Shown: positions 1 through 6,215 of the stretch, piece by piece
Layout of the letters: each line of letters opens with the position of its first letter
Numbering within the stretch: position 1 is the stretch's first letter
Source of the DNA: an uncultured Flavobacteriaceae bacterium
Lineage (GTDB): Bacteria > Bacteroidota > Bacteroidia > Flavobacteriales > Flavobacteriaceae
Direction of reading: 5' to 3'
NCBI GenBank assembly: GCA_938018045.1
Contig: CALIIP010000222.1
Coordinates: forward strand, 1-6,563
DNA: 6,563 nucleotides
Notes under the pieces: generated by a model
Seen by the model: only the letters and a program-made list of their open reading frames with translations
The model's database searches: none
What the model was told of the DNA's origin: nothing
Position numbers and translations under genes: made by a program

Positions 1-1291
1 TTAAATCCCACAATAATTTTGAGACTTCATCATTGTATATATCACTGTGTGCGCCACCACCTTTTTTATAAGCATCTTGTTTTATAATAGCAGAAGCATC
101 AATGAGTAATAATTGTTTGTCTGCCTTAAAACTCGTTATTGGGTCTAGGTTATACTTTAGCAAATCAATGCCAATATAATCATCTTTTGTGTCGTTCTTA
201 ACTTTGTTATAGGCCTTTATTCCACCAGCAAAAGGAGCATAGAAGCCCATTTTAACTGCACAATCATACTTACTTGCTATCAGCGCAACATTGTTTGCGT
301 ATTGTTTCCAATTTACATAATCTTTATAAGGTTCAACACCTTTGGTTGCAGAAAATCGGTTTAAACTATATGCAGATTGTAAGTTTATCAATAAATCTAC
401 AGGTTTGCTATCTTCTGCCAACATACCAGCACTCATCACTGCTCTAGAGGTTAATTTTGCTCCAAAACTATGACCTACAACAATAGTTTTATGCGTTGCA
501 GTATTGTTTTTGTTAAGTATTACTTTATTCAGCAAATAATTTCCCCAAGTCATTCCAATTTCATCTGCATCGTTTGTTTTATTAAAGAAACTAAATACAT
601 TTGAGAAACCATCGCTCCATTTAGAAGGCCACGTAAGTCCTATAAAAAGTGGTCGAAATTCTTTTCCAGAATTCTCTGCATTGTCAATAATTTTCAGAAA
701 CAGGCTGTTAAAGTTTCGTATTGCTTCTTGTTGGTCTGAGTTCCAACCCATAGAAAACAAAAATACGTGCGTAATTTTATTGTCTGCAATGTTCGTTGCT
801 AATTCTGTTTTAAAAGTATCTAGTTCTTTAAAACTTTGGTCATAAGCATCTGTTGCTTTTACTAAAAACTTTGTGTCATAAGCATCATAAAGAGGCAAGG
901 CTTCAATTTTATGAATAGAGGTGTTTTGATGTTCAAATTTATAGATAGAAGAAACAAACATTGGTTTTTTATCATCTAGCACTCTTCTTTTACGTTTTGG
1001 AATAGATTTCCAAACATTACTTTCATTAAAGCCAAATTTTTCAAGACCATTGTTGTGGTGTATATCTTGTTTAGATGGCGCTCCAATCTTGCTTCTAAAG
1101 GCTTTTTCAATTCCTATGATATATCCAGGAAAGGCGAGAGGTGTTCCCTTGTCTCTGTCAGATAAGCGATGGAACACCCATTTTTTTGCACCTTTTGTTC
1201 CGAATTCTGTTTCTCTTGCATCAAGAAATTTTGTAGACGAACAACCACATAGAAGAATTAATACTAGTAAATTTAGTACAGTTTTTTTCAT
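1..1291 (-). CDS. Lipoprotein alpha/beta-hydrolase (3' end beyond the window)
   Basis: A frame of 430 codons runs from ATG at 1291 to the left edge with no stop, so the C-terminus is missing; the TTA at positions 1-3 is out of frame. The N-terminus is a lipoprotein signal: MKK, a hydrophobic stretch (residues 5-14), then LLCGC with Cys17 as the likely lipidated residue. The SSTKF that follows lacks the acidic surface-export signal described for Bacteroidota lipoproteins, so periplasmic-side anchoring is my guess. Residues 175-186 (HVFLFSMGWNSD) look like a beta-strand plus oxyanion loop. GHSFG at 273-277 is the nucleophile elbow (Ser275). Asp343 in IASKYD and His415 in GGGAHSDIYND sit where the rest of a Ser-Asp-His triad belongs. 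This supports a serine hydrolase, probably an esterase or lipase, with unknown substrate. It lies 57 nt beyond a hairpin that ends the upstream operon, so it is probably transcribed separately; a weak promoter candidate (TTG, 20 nt, TAAATTG) lies in that gap. Confidence 0.85.
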   Translation of the reverse strand, partial: MKKTVLNLLVLILLCGCSSTKFLDARETEFGTKGAKKWVFHRLSDRDKGTPLAFPGYIIGIEKAFRSKIGAPSKQDIHHNNGLEKFGFNESNVWKSIPKRKRRVLDDKKPMFVSSIYKFEHQNTSIHKIEALPLYDAYDTKFLVKATDAYDQSFKELDTFKTELATNIADNKITHVFLFSMGWNSDQQEAIRNFNSLFLKIIDNAENSGKEFRPLFIGLTWPSKWSDGFSNVFSFFNKTNDADEIGMTWGNYLLNKVILNKNNTATHKTIVVGHSFGAKLTSRAVMSAGMLAEDSKPVDLLINLQSAYSLNRFSATKGVEPYKDYVNWKQYANNVALIASKYDCAVKMGFYAPFAGGIKAYNKVKNDTKDDYIGIDLLKYNLDPITSFKADKQLLLIDASAIIKQDAYKKGGGAHSDIYNDEVSKLLWDL

Positions 1292-1348
1292 TGTTTAGAT
1301 TTTGGGAAATAAGATAAGACAATTTACCAATTAACAGAAAATTGTACA

Positions 1349-1387
1349 AGAGGAAAAAACCTAAAAAATTTAAAGGGTTTTTCCTCT
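1349..1387 (-). terminator. Hairpin terminator after the seven-gene operon
   Basis: AGAGGAAAAAACC (1349-1361) pairs with GGTTTTTCCTCT (1376-1387) in a 12-bp stem with one extra A and a 14-nt loop. It starts 13 nt past the stop codon of the hydrolase gene that ends at 1401. The T-run lies within the stem rather than after it, so it is not a textbook intrinsic terminator, and being nearly symmetrical it could act on either strand. Its place between two minus-strand genes suggests it ends the operon. Confidence 0.6.
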
Positions 1388-1400
1388 GGTAAATGTTTTT

Positions 1401-2378
1401 TTATTCTGTGCAATCGGCAGGAACTTTATCTTTTGCCAAGAAATTTGAGCAAGAGTCACAAAACAAACTTTTAAAGAAACAAGCCGCACGACCTGCTCTT
1501 AATTGTGTGCCTTCTTTATCTCTATATACTACATGTCCGCCTGTTGGATCAATAGTAAGATCACCACACACACCTTGTTCGTTTAGCATGTCATGAAGTT
1601 TCCTAGAGCCATATCCTGTAATAGGACTTATATCTATTGGCACTACGTTATCAAGTTCGCCATGAAATGAAATCATAGGCAATAGTTTTTGTCCGTTAAG
1701 AACTCCAGGAGAAACAGCGCCCCAATTATTAAATATTCCTTTTATTTCAAATGTGTTTTTGAGATCATTTCCAGAAGTGTTTAATGCTCCAAGTCTTGCT
1801 TCTACGTTTGGAAAAAACATGCTCCATTCTTCTTGACTACCATATGCTGTAATCAATGCAGTTACTGCACCAGCGCTTCCGCCTCCCATAAAAATCCATG
1901 AAGTATCGATTCCTAGTTCTTTTGCATTTTCTACAGTATATCGCATCGCTGCGTTTGCATCTTGTTGTGCTCTATAAACGGCTATAGCATTGTCTCCTGG
2001 AACACTTGGATTAAAACCTAAACGGTAACTCATTGTAGCAGCTACATAGCCTCTTTTTGCAAATTCTATACTCATAGCAGTCATATGAGCATCTTTGCTT
2101 CCTCTCATAAATGAACCTCCATGAACTAGTAATATAAATGGTCTCTCAGACATTGTGTCTATAGAATTGTTTGGAAAGTAATAGTCTATCAATAAATCTT
2201 GAGATGCTCCTTTAGCGTTTACTGCATTACCATATACAACGTTGGTCTTTGATTCAATTTGATCACTTGAGAAGAATTCAGCACTACTAAATCTATCATC
2301 ATCAGAACAAAATTGAGCAGTTGCATAGTTTGTAGTTAATAGTATTATGGCTGCAATAAGAAATCTAGATATCTTCAT
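1401..2378 (-). CDS. Secreted alpha/beta-hydrolase, carboxylesterase-like
   Basis: This 325-residue protein starts with a Sec signal peptide (MKISRFLIAAIILLTTNYATA, cut likely before Gln22), so it works outside the cytoplasm. All landmarks of a carboxylesterase-type alpha/beta-hydrolase are in order: HGGSF oxyanion loop at 86-90, nucleophile elbow GGGSAGA at 165-171 with Ser168, GELD with Asp243 after a beta-strand, and GGHVVY with His282. It should hydrolyse an ester; the substrate cannot be read from sequence. The mature part has six cysteines (24, 271, 300, 307, 310, 323), four in a C-terminal cluster containing LFCDSCSN, which could form disulfides in the periplasm or outside. It is the last gene of the operon, 50 nt after the preceding stop, and is followed by a hairpin. 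The 50-nt gap is A/T-rich and shows no clear promoter. The family is well supported; carboxylesterase versus peptidase-type activity is not decided. Confidence 0.9.
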   Translation of the reverse strand: MKISRFLIAAIILLTTNYATAQFCSDDDRFSSAEFFSSDQIESKTNVVYGNAVNAKGASQDLLIDYYFPNNSIDTMSERPFILLVHGGSFMRGSKDAHMTAMSIEFAKRGYVAATMSYRLGFNPSVPGDNAIAVYRAQQDANAAMRYTVENAKELGIDTSWIFMGGGSAGAVTALITAYGSQEEWSMFFPNVEARLGALNTSGNDLKNTFEIKGIFNNWGAVSPGVLNGQKLLPMISFHGELDNVVPIDISPITGYGSRKLHDMLNEQGVCGDLTIDPTGGHVVYRDKEGTQLRAGRAACFFKSLFCDSCSNFLAKDKVPADCTE

Positions 2379-2428
2379 ATTTTTATTTTTTTAAATTGAT
2401 TTTTGTGTAGTGATGAAATGAGTTTAAT

Positions 2429-2995
2429 TTATTTTTTTGTTGATTGTCTCATTCTTATAATTTCTATTCTCATTCTATGATGTCTTTGAAGGATAATTGG
2501 GTATAAATTGGCTATCAAATTTATCAAAAGAGTAAATATACCTAATATAATTGCTTTGATTACAAATAAGTATATGCATATAAAGCATATTATAACAAAC
2601 GGTATTAAATGTCCAAATTCAGATTTCATTGATTGTTCTTCTAGATTGGCAATTCCATTTTTTGTACCATTAAAATATTTACTTCTTTGTTTTTTACTCT
2701 TCCAAAAAGTAGCCAACAGCATTTTTCTAAACAAGTTTACCTTTAATACTTTATATGATTTCTTTAGTCTTTTAGGAGTATTGATCTTGTAATATGATTT
2801 TGGTAGTATTTTTTGTGTTGGAAAAGCAAAGCCTGAAAAAGCAAAGATCCCAGTAATATACAGGTTAATAATAAAAGCGATAAAAAAGAGAAATCCCCAT
2901 GAATTTGTATCAATTTTATCAAGGTTGATCAATAGGTTGTATGATTGCCAAATTAAAAAGACCGCTGCTAAAGAAAGTAGTGTTTTTTTAATCAT
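2429..2995 (-). CDS. CrtO-like integral membrane protein
   Basis: The frame extends upstream to a GTG at 3034, inside the preceding gene. I chose the ATG at 2995 because it lies 4 nt after that gene's stop, avoids a 35-nt overlap, and places a transmembrane helix at the N-terminus; this gives 188 residues. An ATG at 3025 is also possible. Four membrane segments are visible (about 5-24, 33-57, 130-147 and 149-168). Between the second and third is a basic loop containing FRKMLL, W and YFNGTKNG, ending in SEFGHLIPF with Glu126 and His129. The layout (short protein, Y..L....FRK..L, then an E..H at a membrane boundary) resembles the CrtO family, whose staphylococcal member acylates a glycosylated carotenoid. 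That resemblance is from memory of the family pattern and does not establish activity; no other carotenoid gene is in the window. The C-terminus is strongly basic (QRHHRMRIEIIRMR), presumably cytoplasmic. Confidence 0.75.
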   Translation of the reverse strand: MIKKTLLSLAAVFLIWQSYNLLINLDKIDTNSWGFLFFIAFIINLYITGIFAFSGFAFPTQKILPKSYYKINTPKRLKKSYKVLKVNLFRKMLLATFWKSKKQRSKYFNGTKNGIANLEEQSMKSEFGHLIPFVIICFICIYLFVIKAIILGIFTLLINLIANLYPIILQRHHRMRIEIIRMRQSTKK

Positions 2996-2999
2996 GCTG

Positions 3000-3359
3000 T
3001 TAATTATGTTCGTTATTGTGCTCATCTTTAACACCTATGCTCGTATAGTATTGCAGTATTTTACTCAGAAGTTCCTTTGTTTCATCAACAGTTTTTGGAT
3101 AAATAATATTTGAAGGTATTTCCCAGTTTTCACTTTTGATGATATAAATTCTAAACTCTCCTTTGTTCAATGCAACTTCGCCATACCAACCTAAATCAAC
3201 AATAATATCTACCAACGGGAATTTACATTGTAATAAATCTTCATTTAAATATCTTAAATTATGTGTCTCATTGAATGCGTTTTTAGGATCATAATCATGG
3301 AAATCATGATGTATAACCATACAATCTAACGGGAAGTTTATTTCTTGAATTTGTATCAT
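3000..3359 (-). CDS. Hypothetical soluble protein, 119 aa
   Basis: I do not recognise a family. The protein has no signal peptide or membrane helix and is acidic to neutral, so it should be cytoplasmic. It appears to be a small alpha/beta domain: an N-terminal half rich in His and Asp (VIHHDFHDYD at 15-24), a beta-rich centre (VDIIVDLGWYGE at 50-61, then GEFRIYIIKSENWEIP at 67-82) and a C-terminal helix (TVDETKELLSKILQYY). The His/Asp run could bind a metal, but that is only a suggestion from composition. The gene starts at ATG 3359, 29 nt after the stop of the small membrane protein gene, and ends 4 nt before the ATG of the CrtO-like gene. The close coupling suggests a shared job with the membrane proteins on either side. 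The tail (KDEHNNEHN) is low complexity. Confidence 0.75.
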   Translation of the reverse strand: MIQIQEINFPLDCMVIHHDFHDYDPKNAFNETHNLRYLNEDLLQCKFPLVDIIVDLGWYGEVALNKGEFRIYIIKSENWEIPSNIIYPKTVDETKELLSKILQYYTSIGVKDEHNNEHN

Positions 3360-3388
3360 ATTAAAATTGTGTTCACTATATTTTTAAT

Positions 3389-3655
3389 CTATTTAAAACT
3401 TAAATATGCAATAAATAACAATAAATAGATTGCTAAATAGAACAGGTAAAAGTTTCTTAATTTTTTATATTTAAGATTGTCTGGATACATGTTTCCAAAA
3501 AGACCTTTAATTTCTTTCAAAAATAGCGGCTTAATGTTTATTGTCCAACTATCTGTTTGATATATAATTTTACGGAATTTACTTCTGTAATAACTCAATG
3601 GTAAACCCCAAACTACAAAAAGTATAAACCAACTATTTTTAGTGATAAAATCCAT
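3389..3655 (-). CDS. Small two-helix membrane protein, 88 aa
   Basis: I have no functional assignment. There are two hydrophobic segments, at about 7-22 (SWFILFVVWGLPLSYY) and 69-86 (FYLFYLAIYLLLFIAYL), joined by a roughly 45-residue basic loop containing RSKFRKIIYQTDSW and IKPLFLKEIKGLF. With this arrangement both termini lie on the same side and the positive loop is probably cytoplasmic. The pattern seems familiar from flavobacterial hypothetical proteins, but I cannot name a domain. Its ATG is only 5 nt after the stop of the DUF1295 gene, which argues for translational coupling and possibly a partnership with that enzyme-like membrane protein. It is too short to be a transporter by itself; an accessory subunit is one possibility. 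Confidence 0.75.
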   Translation of the reverse strand: MDFITKNSWFILFVVWGLPLSYYRSKFRKIIYQTDSWTINIKPLFLKEIKGLFGNMYPDNLKYKKLRNFYLFYLAIYLLLFIAYLSFK

Positions 3656-3660
3656 TGTTC

Positions 3661-4437
3661 TTATTTTTTAGGAAACCAAGGGAAAAAGGAATTTGTTTTT
3701 TCAATATAGTCTCTGTATTTAGGCTTTGAATCTTTTAATGTTTTTTCGAGTAAACTAACTCCAGATACTTTGATAATCAATAAAGTCATGATTATAGCAC
3801 CTATTATCTGCCAGTAACTTCCAGCAGCGATACTAAAAATGGCATATGACCACCAAACGGCAGAGTCTCCAAAATAATTTGGATGTCTGGTGTATCTCCA
3901 GAATCCTGTATTTAAAACCTTCCCTTTATTTGAAATATCCTTTTTAAAACGAGCCAACTGAAAATCGCCTCCAGCCTCAAAAGTAAATCCAATAACCCAT
4001 ACTAAAATCCCTATATAATCTAATACATTGAGGTTTCCTGAACTCGCACTAGAAGAGATGCCTAAAAGGGGTAAAGAAACAATCATAATTAAAACTCCTT
4101 GCAATAAAAAAACTTGAAAGAAACTAAACCACCAATAACGTTTTGGGCGATAATTTTTTCGAAACTCCTGATATCTAAAATCTTCTCCTTTACCAATGTT
4201 TCTTATTGCTAGATAGATAGCAAGGCGAAGCCCCCAAATACTCACCAAAGCAAAAATCAATATTTTTCTTGGATTGAGTTCTCCTGACATAAACACATAA
4301 TATGCATTAACCACCACAAAGCCAAAGCCCCAGAAAATATCGACAATACTTACGTTTTTTATAAAAACACTCCATATCCATAAAAGCGTTACAAGGACAA
4401 AAATGATTAATGCAGCATGAGAAAATAGTATCGCCAT
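3661..4437 (-). CDS. DUF1295 domain protein (steroid 5-alpha-reductase-like)
   Basis: The 258-residue protein matches the usual size and layout of DUF1295, a family related to the C-terminal domain of steroid 5-alpha-reductases. It is polytopic: hydrophobic segments at about 3-27, 34-50, 58-78, 104-126, 139-154 and 193-224. The diagnostic part is intact: FEAGGDFQLARFK at 153-165, GKVLNTGFWRYTRHPNYFGD at 172-191 with the family's RHPNYFG signature, and the C-terminal block from GVSLLEKTL (226-234) through KYRDYIEKTNSFFPWFP (240-256). In the wider family this conserved region binds NADPH and supports reduction of a C=C bond in a lipid or steroid; for most bacterial members, including this one, the substrate is unknown. 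It follows the DinB-like gene by 25 nt and precedes the small membrane protein gene by 5 nt. Confidence 0.92.
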   Translation of the reverse strand: MAILFSHAALIIFVLVTLLWIWSVFIKNVSIVDIFWGFGFVVVNAYYVFMSGELNPRKILIFALVSIWGLRLAIYLAIRNIGKGEDFRYQEFRKNYRPKRYWWFSFFQVFLLQGVLIMIVSLPLLGISSSASSGNLNVLDYIGILVWVIGFTFEAGGDFQLARFKKDISNKGKVLNTGFWRYTRHPNYFGDSAVWWSYAIFSIAAGSYWQIIGAIIMTLLIIKVSGVSLLEKTLKDSKPKYRDYIEKTNSFFPWFPKK

Positions 4438-4462
4438 TTGAAAGTGCTTTTTAAAATATGTA

Positions 4463-5023
4463 TTATTCTTTTTTAGTACCTCTTAATACACTTACTCCTT
4501 TTGGAAAAGGGTTTCCAGAAGAGCGCCTAAAAGAAACGACTTGTCCTGTATGCCAAAGTGCGTCTGAAATAGGACCATTAATGACATTCCAAAATGGAAT
4601 TTCAGTTTCACCAAAAATCAGTTTATAATCAGAAACATCGGTACTTTCTTTTAAGATCTTGCTTGCTTGTTGTAAATTTTCTAATGTTTTTTTACGCTTT
4701 TCGGCAAAGGTCATTACTGGTTGTTTTCCTCCATTTACAACTTTTAACGTAGCGTTTAAAATTACTTGAGACAATCCTAATATATGATCAATTGTTTCTC
4801 CAGTAGTTCTAGACTCATCTGTAGGTTTAAAGGCTAAATCTTTTTCTGTTAAGCCTTCTGTAGCCCAATAAAATCGAAACCCTAAACCGTCAACCATTCT
4901 ACTTGCAGTTGTTCCTGCCGTAAATTCATTTGGTGCTTCTGGTATTTCGTAATAAGGAAGTTTCTCTTGTGAATTCATCGTGAAAATTGTTGTGAATATT
5001 AATATAAATGTAAGTTTATTCAT
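4463..5023 (-). CDS. Secreted DinB-like (DinB_2/YfiT superfamily) protein
   Basis: The 186-residue protein starts with a signal peptide (MNKLTFILIFTTIFTMNS, cut likely before Gln19), so unlike most DinB relatives it should be extracytoplasmic. The rest fits the DinB four-helix bundle: helix 1 around ASRMVDGLGFRFYWATEGL (40-58), then TGETIDHILGLS with His80 as the first metal ligand, a third helix around 105-125, and the closing motif ISDALWHTGQVVSFRR (152-167) with His158. In canonical members the closing motif is HxxxHRGQ; here the first His is replaced by Asp154, leaving a His-Asp-His set. I recall similar DALWH.GQVVSFRR motifs in other Bacteroidota DinB-like proteins, so the change may define a subfamily and need not mean loss of metal binding. 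Related families include metal-dependent hydrolases and thiol transferases; the activity is unknown. It begins 12 nt after the stop of the transporter gene. Confidence 0.85.
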   Translation of the reverse strand: MNKLTFILIFTTIFTMNSQEKLPYYEIPEAPNEFTAGTTASRMVDGLGFRFYWATEGLTEKDLAFKPTDESRTTGETIDHILGLSQVILNATLKVVNGGKQPVMTFAEKRKKTLENLQQASKILKESTDVSDYKLIFGETEIPFWNVINGPISDALWHTGQVVSFRRSSGNPFPKGVSVLRGTKKE

Positions 5024-5035
5024 TTAAAATATTTT

Positions 5036-5914
5036 TTAATTAGTTGCTGTGTTTTTTCTTTTTCCAAGTTGCCACATTAAAATTCCGCCAGTAATAAACA
5101 TCCAAATAGAATATGCTCCTGTTGGAATTCCCATTTCTACATTGTTTAATACAGATGTTGCAATTACAAATGCCAATGTTCCGTTTTGAATACCACTTTC
5201 GACAGTAATAGAAACAGTGTTTTTAAGATTCAGTTTAAAGAATCTTGCCGTTAATAATCCTAATCCCATTGTTATAAGATTCAAAGCAAGAGTAACCAAG
5301 CCAACTTCTTTCATTGCTGAGCCCAATAATTTGAAATTTGCTGCAACGACAGCAATAAATACTAAGATAAAAATTACCGTTGAAGCAATTCGCATAGTTT
5401 TCTCCATGCTCAATGCAAAATTGGTTTTATATTTTCTGATAAGCATTCCTATTGAAATCGGAATTACAGTGATTCCCATTATTTGTACGATAGTTTGTAA
5501 AATTGGCAATTCAATTTTGACATTTGTGCCACTTCCAAAATATTCTAAAGCATAGGATAAGATAAACGGGATTGTTATAATACTTACAACACTTGCAATT
5601 GCAGTTAGAGTTACTGATAAAGCGATATTCCCTTTACATACTTGTACTATCAAATTACTAGTTGCGCCTCCAGGACACGATGCTAAAATCATCAAACCAA
5701 CTGCCATTGTTGGATTTAAATTAAAAGCGATAGCCAAAGAAAAGCCAACAATTGGTAAAAAGATAAGTTGATTTATGAGTCCGATAATAACTGCTTTAGG
5801 AAATTTTACAATTCTTGTAAAATCTGCTGGAATTAAGGTCATTCCCATTCCTAGCATAATTATGGCAAGAGATAATGGTAAAAATATTTTACTAATGAGT
5901 TCTGCAGCAGTCAT
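5036..5914 (-). CDS. Bile acid:sodium symporter (BASS) family transporter
   Basis: This 292-residue inner-membrane protein has the ten-helix character of BASS carriers, which import organic anions (bile acids, pantoate, pyruvate and others) with sodium. The two signature segments at the helix crossovers are present: ASCPGGATSNL (78-88) and ESGIQNGTLAF (239-249). Comparing with the Neisseria ASBT structure as I recall it, Ser86, Asn87, Ser100 and Thr104 fall at the spacing of its first sodium site, and Glu239 and Gln243 match the Glu and Gln of the crossover in helix 9, so both sodium sites look intact. Substrate cannot be told from these residues. It is the first gene of the operon, preceded by a leader of over 100 nt beyond an intrinsic terminator. 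The ATG at 5914 gives the expected short N-terminus before the first helix. Confidence 0.93.
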   Translation of the reverse strand: MTAAELISKIFLPLSLAIIMLGMGMTLIPADFTRIVKFPKAVIIGLINQLIFLPIVGFSLAIAFNLNPTMAVGLMILASCPGGATSNLIVQVCKGNIALSVTLTAIASVVSIITIPFILSYALEYFGSGTNVKIELPILQTIVQIMGITVIPISIGMLIRKYKTNFALSMEKTMRIASTVIFILVFIAVVAANFKLLGSAMKEVGLVTLALNLITMGLGLLTARFFKLNLKNTVSITVESGIQNGTLAFVIATSVLNNVEMGIPTGAYSIWMFITGGILMWQLGKRKNTATN

Positions 5915-6029
5915 AAATAGATTAATTTATTATTGTTTTTTTAGAGTTGTTTTGAACTTCTTTATTAATGATTACAATATAGGATATTTTAACTTCTCTT
6001 TTATTTTATAAAAACCTTAAATATAGCGC
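5915..6029 (-). other. Leader region of the operon
   Basis: This stretch between the small-ORF terminator and the transporter start is very A/T-rich and holds no ORF of note. It must carry the operon promoter if the upstream terminator works. The best -7 candidates on the minus strand are TATATTGT at 5974-5981 and TATATTTA further upstream near the terminator; both are imperfect against TAnnTTTG and neither has a clear -33 partner, so I do not call a promoter. I see no riboswitch-like structure. Confidence 0.4.
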
Positions 6030-6054
6030 AAAAAAAAGCGGGCAAAAGCCCGCT
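6030..6054 (-). terminator. Intrinsic terminator of the small ORF
   Basis: On the minus strand AGCGGGC, a TTTT loop and GCCCGCT form a perfect 7-bp, GC-rich stem, followed directly by a run of T (complement of eight A at 6030-6037). This is a textbook Rho-independent terminator for transcripts coming from the right, starting 20 nt after the stop of the 38-codon ORF. The stem is far richer in GC than its surroundings. The run of A precedes the stem on the plus strand, so it is directional. Confidence 0.9.
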
Positions 6055-6074
6055 AAATTATTGAAAGGTAAAAT

Positions 6075-6191
6075 TTAAAAAGAAACAAATCTTCTTCTTG
6101 AGTTCCAAACGACAGCATTTGTCGTACTAAATGTTTTAGTTTTTACTCCTGTTTTACTCTCTGCTTTCTTATTTATAAGTATTGTCTTCAT
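6075..6191 (-). CDS. Possible 38-residue basic peptide
   Basis: An ATG at 6191 opens 38 codons ending in TAA at 6075-6077. The peptide begins MKTILINKKAESKTG and ends NAVVWNSRRRFVSF. It has nine Lys/Arg against one Glu, ten Ser/Thr, no Cys and no membrane segment, so it would be strongly positively charged. I do not recognise it. Support for a real transcript is better than for most ORFs this short: a perfect -7 box lies 26 nt upstream of the ATG and a strong terminator 20 nt beyond the stop, giving a transcript of roughly 180 nt. That transcript could equally be a small regulatory RNA in which the reading frame is accidental, or a leader-type peptide. Candidate roles for a basic peptide of this kind (nucleic-acid binding, modified-peptide precursor) are speculation. 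Confidence 0.5.
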   Translation of the reverse strand: MKTILINKKAESKTGVKTKTFSTTNAVVWNSRRRFVSF

Positions 6192-6215
6192 AATTATCAA
6201 TTTTTAATTGAGCCG

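Larger units (their letters stand above)
1349..5914 (-). other. Predicted seven-gene operon
   Basis: Seven genes follow each other on the minus strand with gaps of 12, 25, 5, 29, 4 and 50 nt. A terminator lies upstream (6030-6054) and a hairpin follows the last gene (1349-1387). Such spacing strongly suggests one transcript. The products are a sodium-coupled carrier, two secreted proteins (DinB-like and esterase), three membrane proteins and one soluble protein, so nearly everything acts at or outside the inner membrane. Confidence 0.65.

Noticed and set aside
1..3. TTA at the left edge as stop codon of the lipoprotein gene
   Set aside because: The reading frame from ATG 1291 puts codon boundaries at 2-4, so this TAA is out of frame and the gene continues outside the window.
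1050..1298. Plus-strand frame of 82 codons
   Set aside because: It lies opposite the lipoprotein hydrolase, whose frame has a clear signal peptide and catalytic motifs; the plus-strand product has no recognisable features.
2516..2523. Perfect TAAATTTG (-7-like) on the minus strand inside the CrtO-like gene
   Set aside because: It encodes part of a membrane helix, has no TTG at -33 distance, and lies 138 nt from the next start; such matches are expected by chance in A/T-rich DNA.
2508..3113. Two plus-strand frames (2508-2792 and 2925-3113)
   Set aside because: Both are antisense to the CrtO-like gene and its neighbour, with composition dictated by the opposite frame and no start context or partner gene.
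3000..3359. Immunity-protein identity for the 119-residue protein
   Set aside because: Its GW-containing beta-rich centre vaguely recalls some immunity families, but no toxin gene is adjacent and no motif matches well enough to name one.
5217..5555. Plus-strand frame of 112 codons
   Set aside because: It is antisense to the BASS transporter and its hydrophobic, Ile/Thr/Val-rich product mirrors the codons of membrane helices on the other strand.
5775..6011. Plus-strand frame of 78 codons crossing the transporter start
   Set aside because: Most of it is antisense to the transporter and the rest falls in A/T-rich leader DNA; no domain or promoter supports it.
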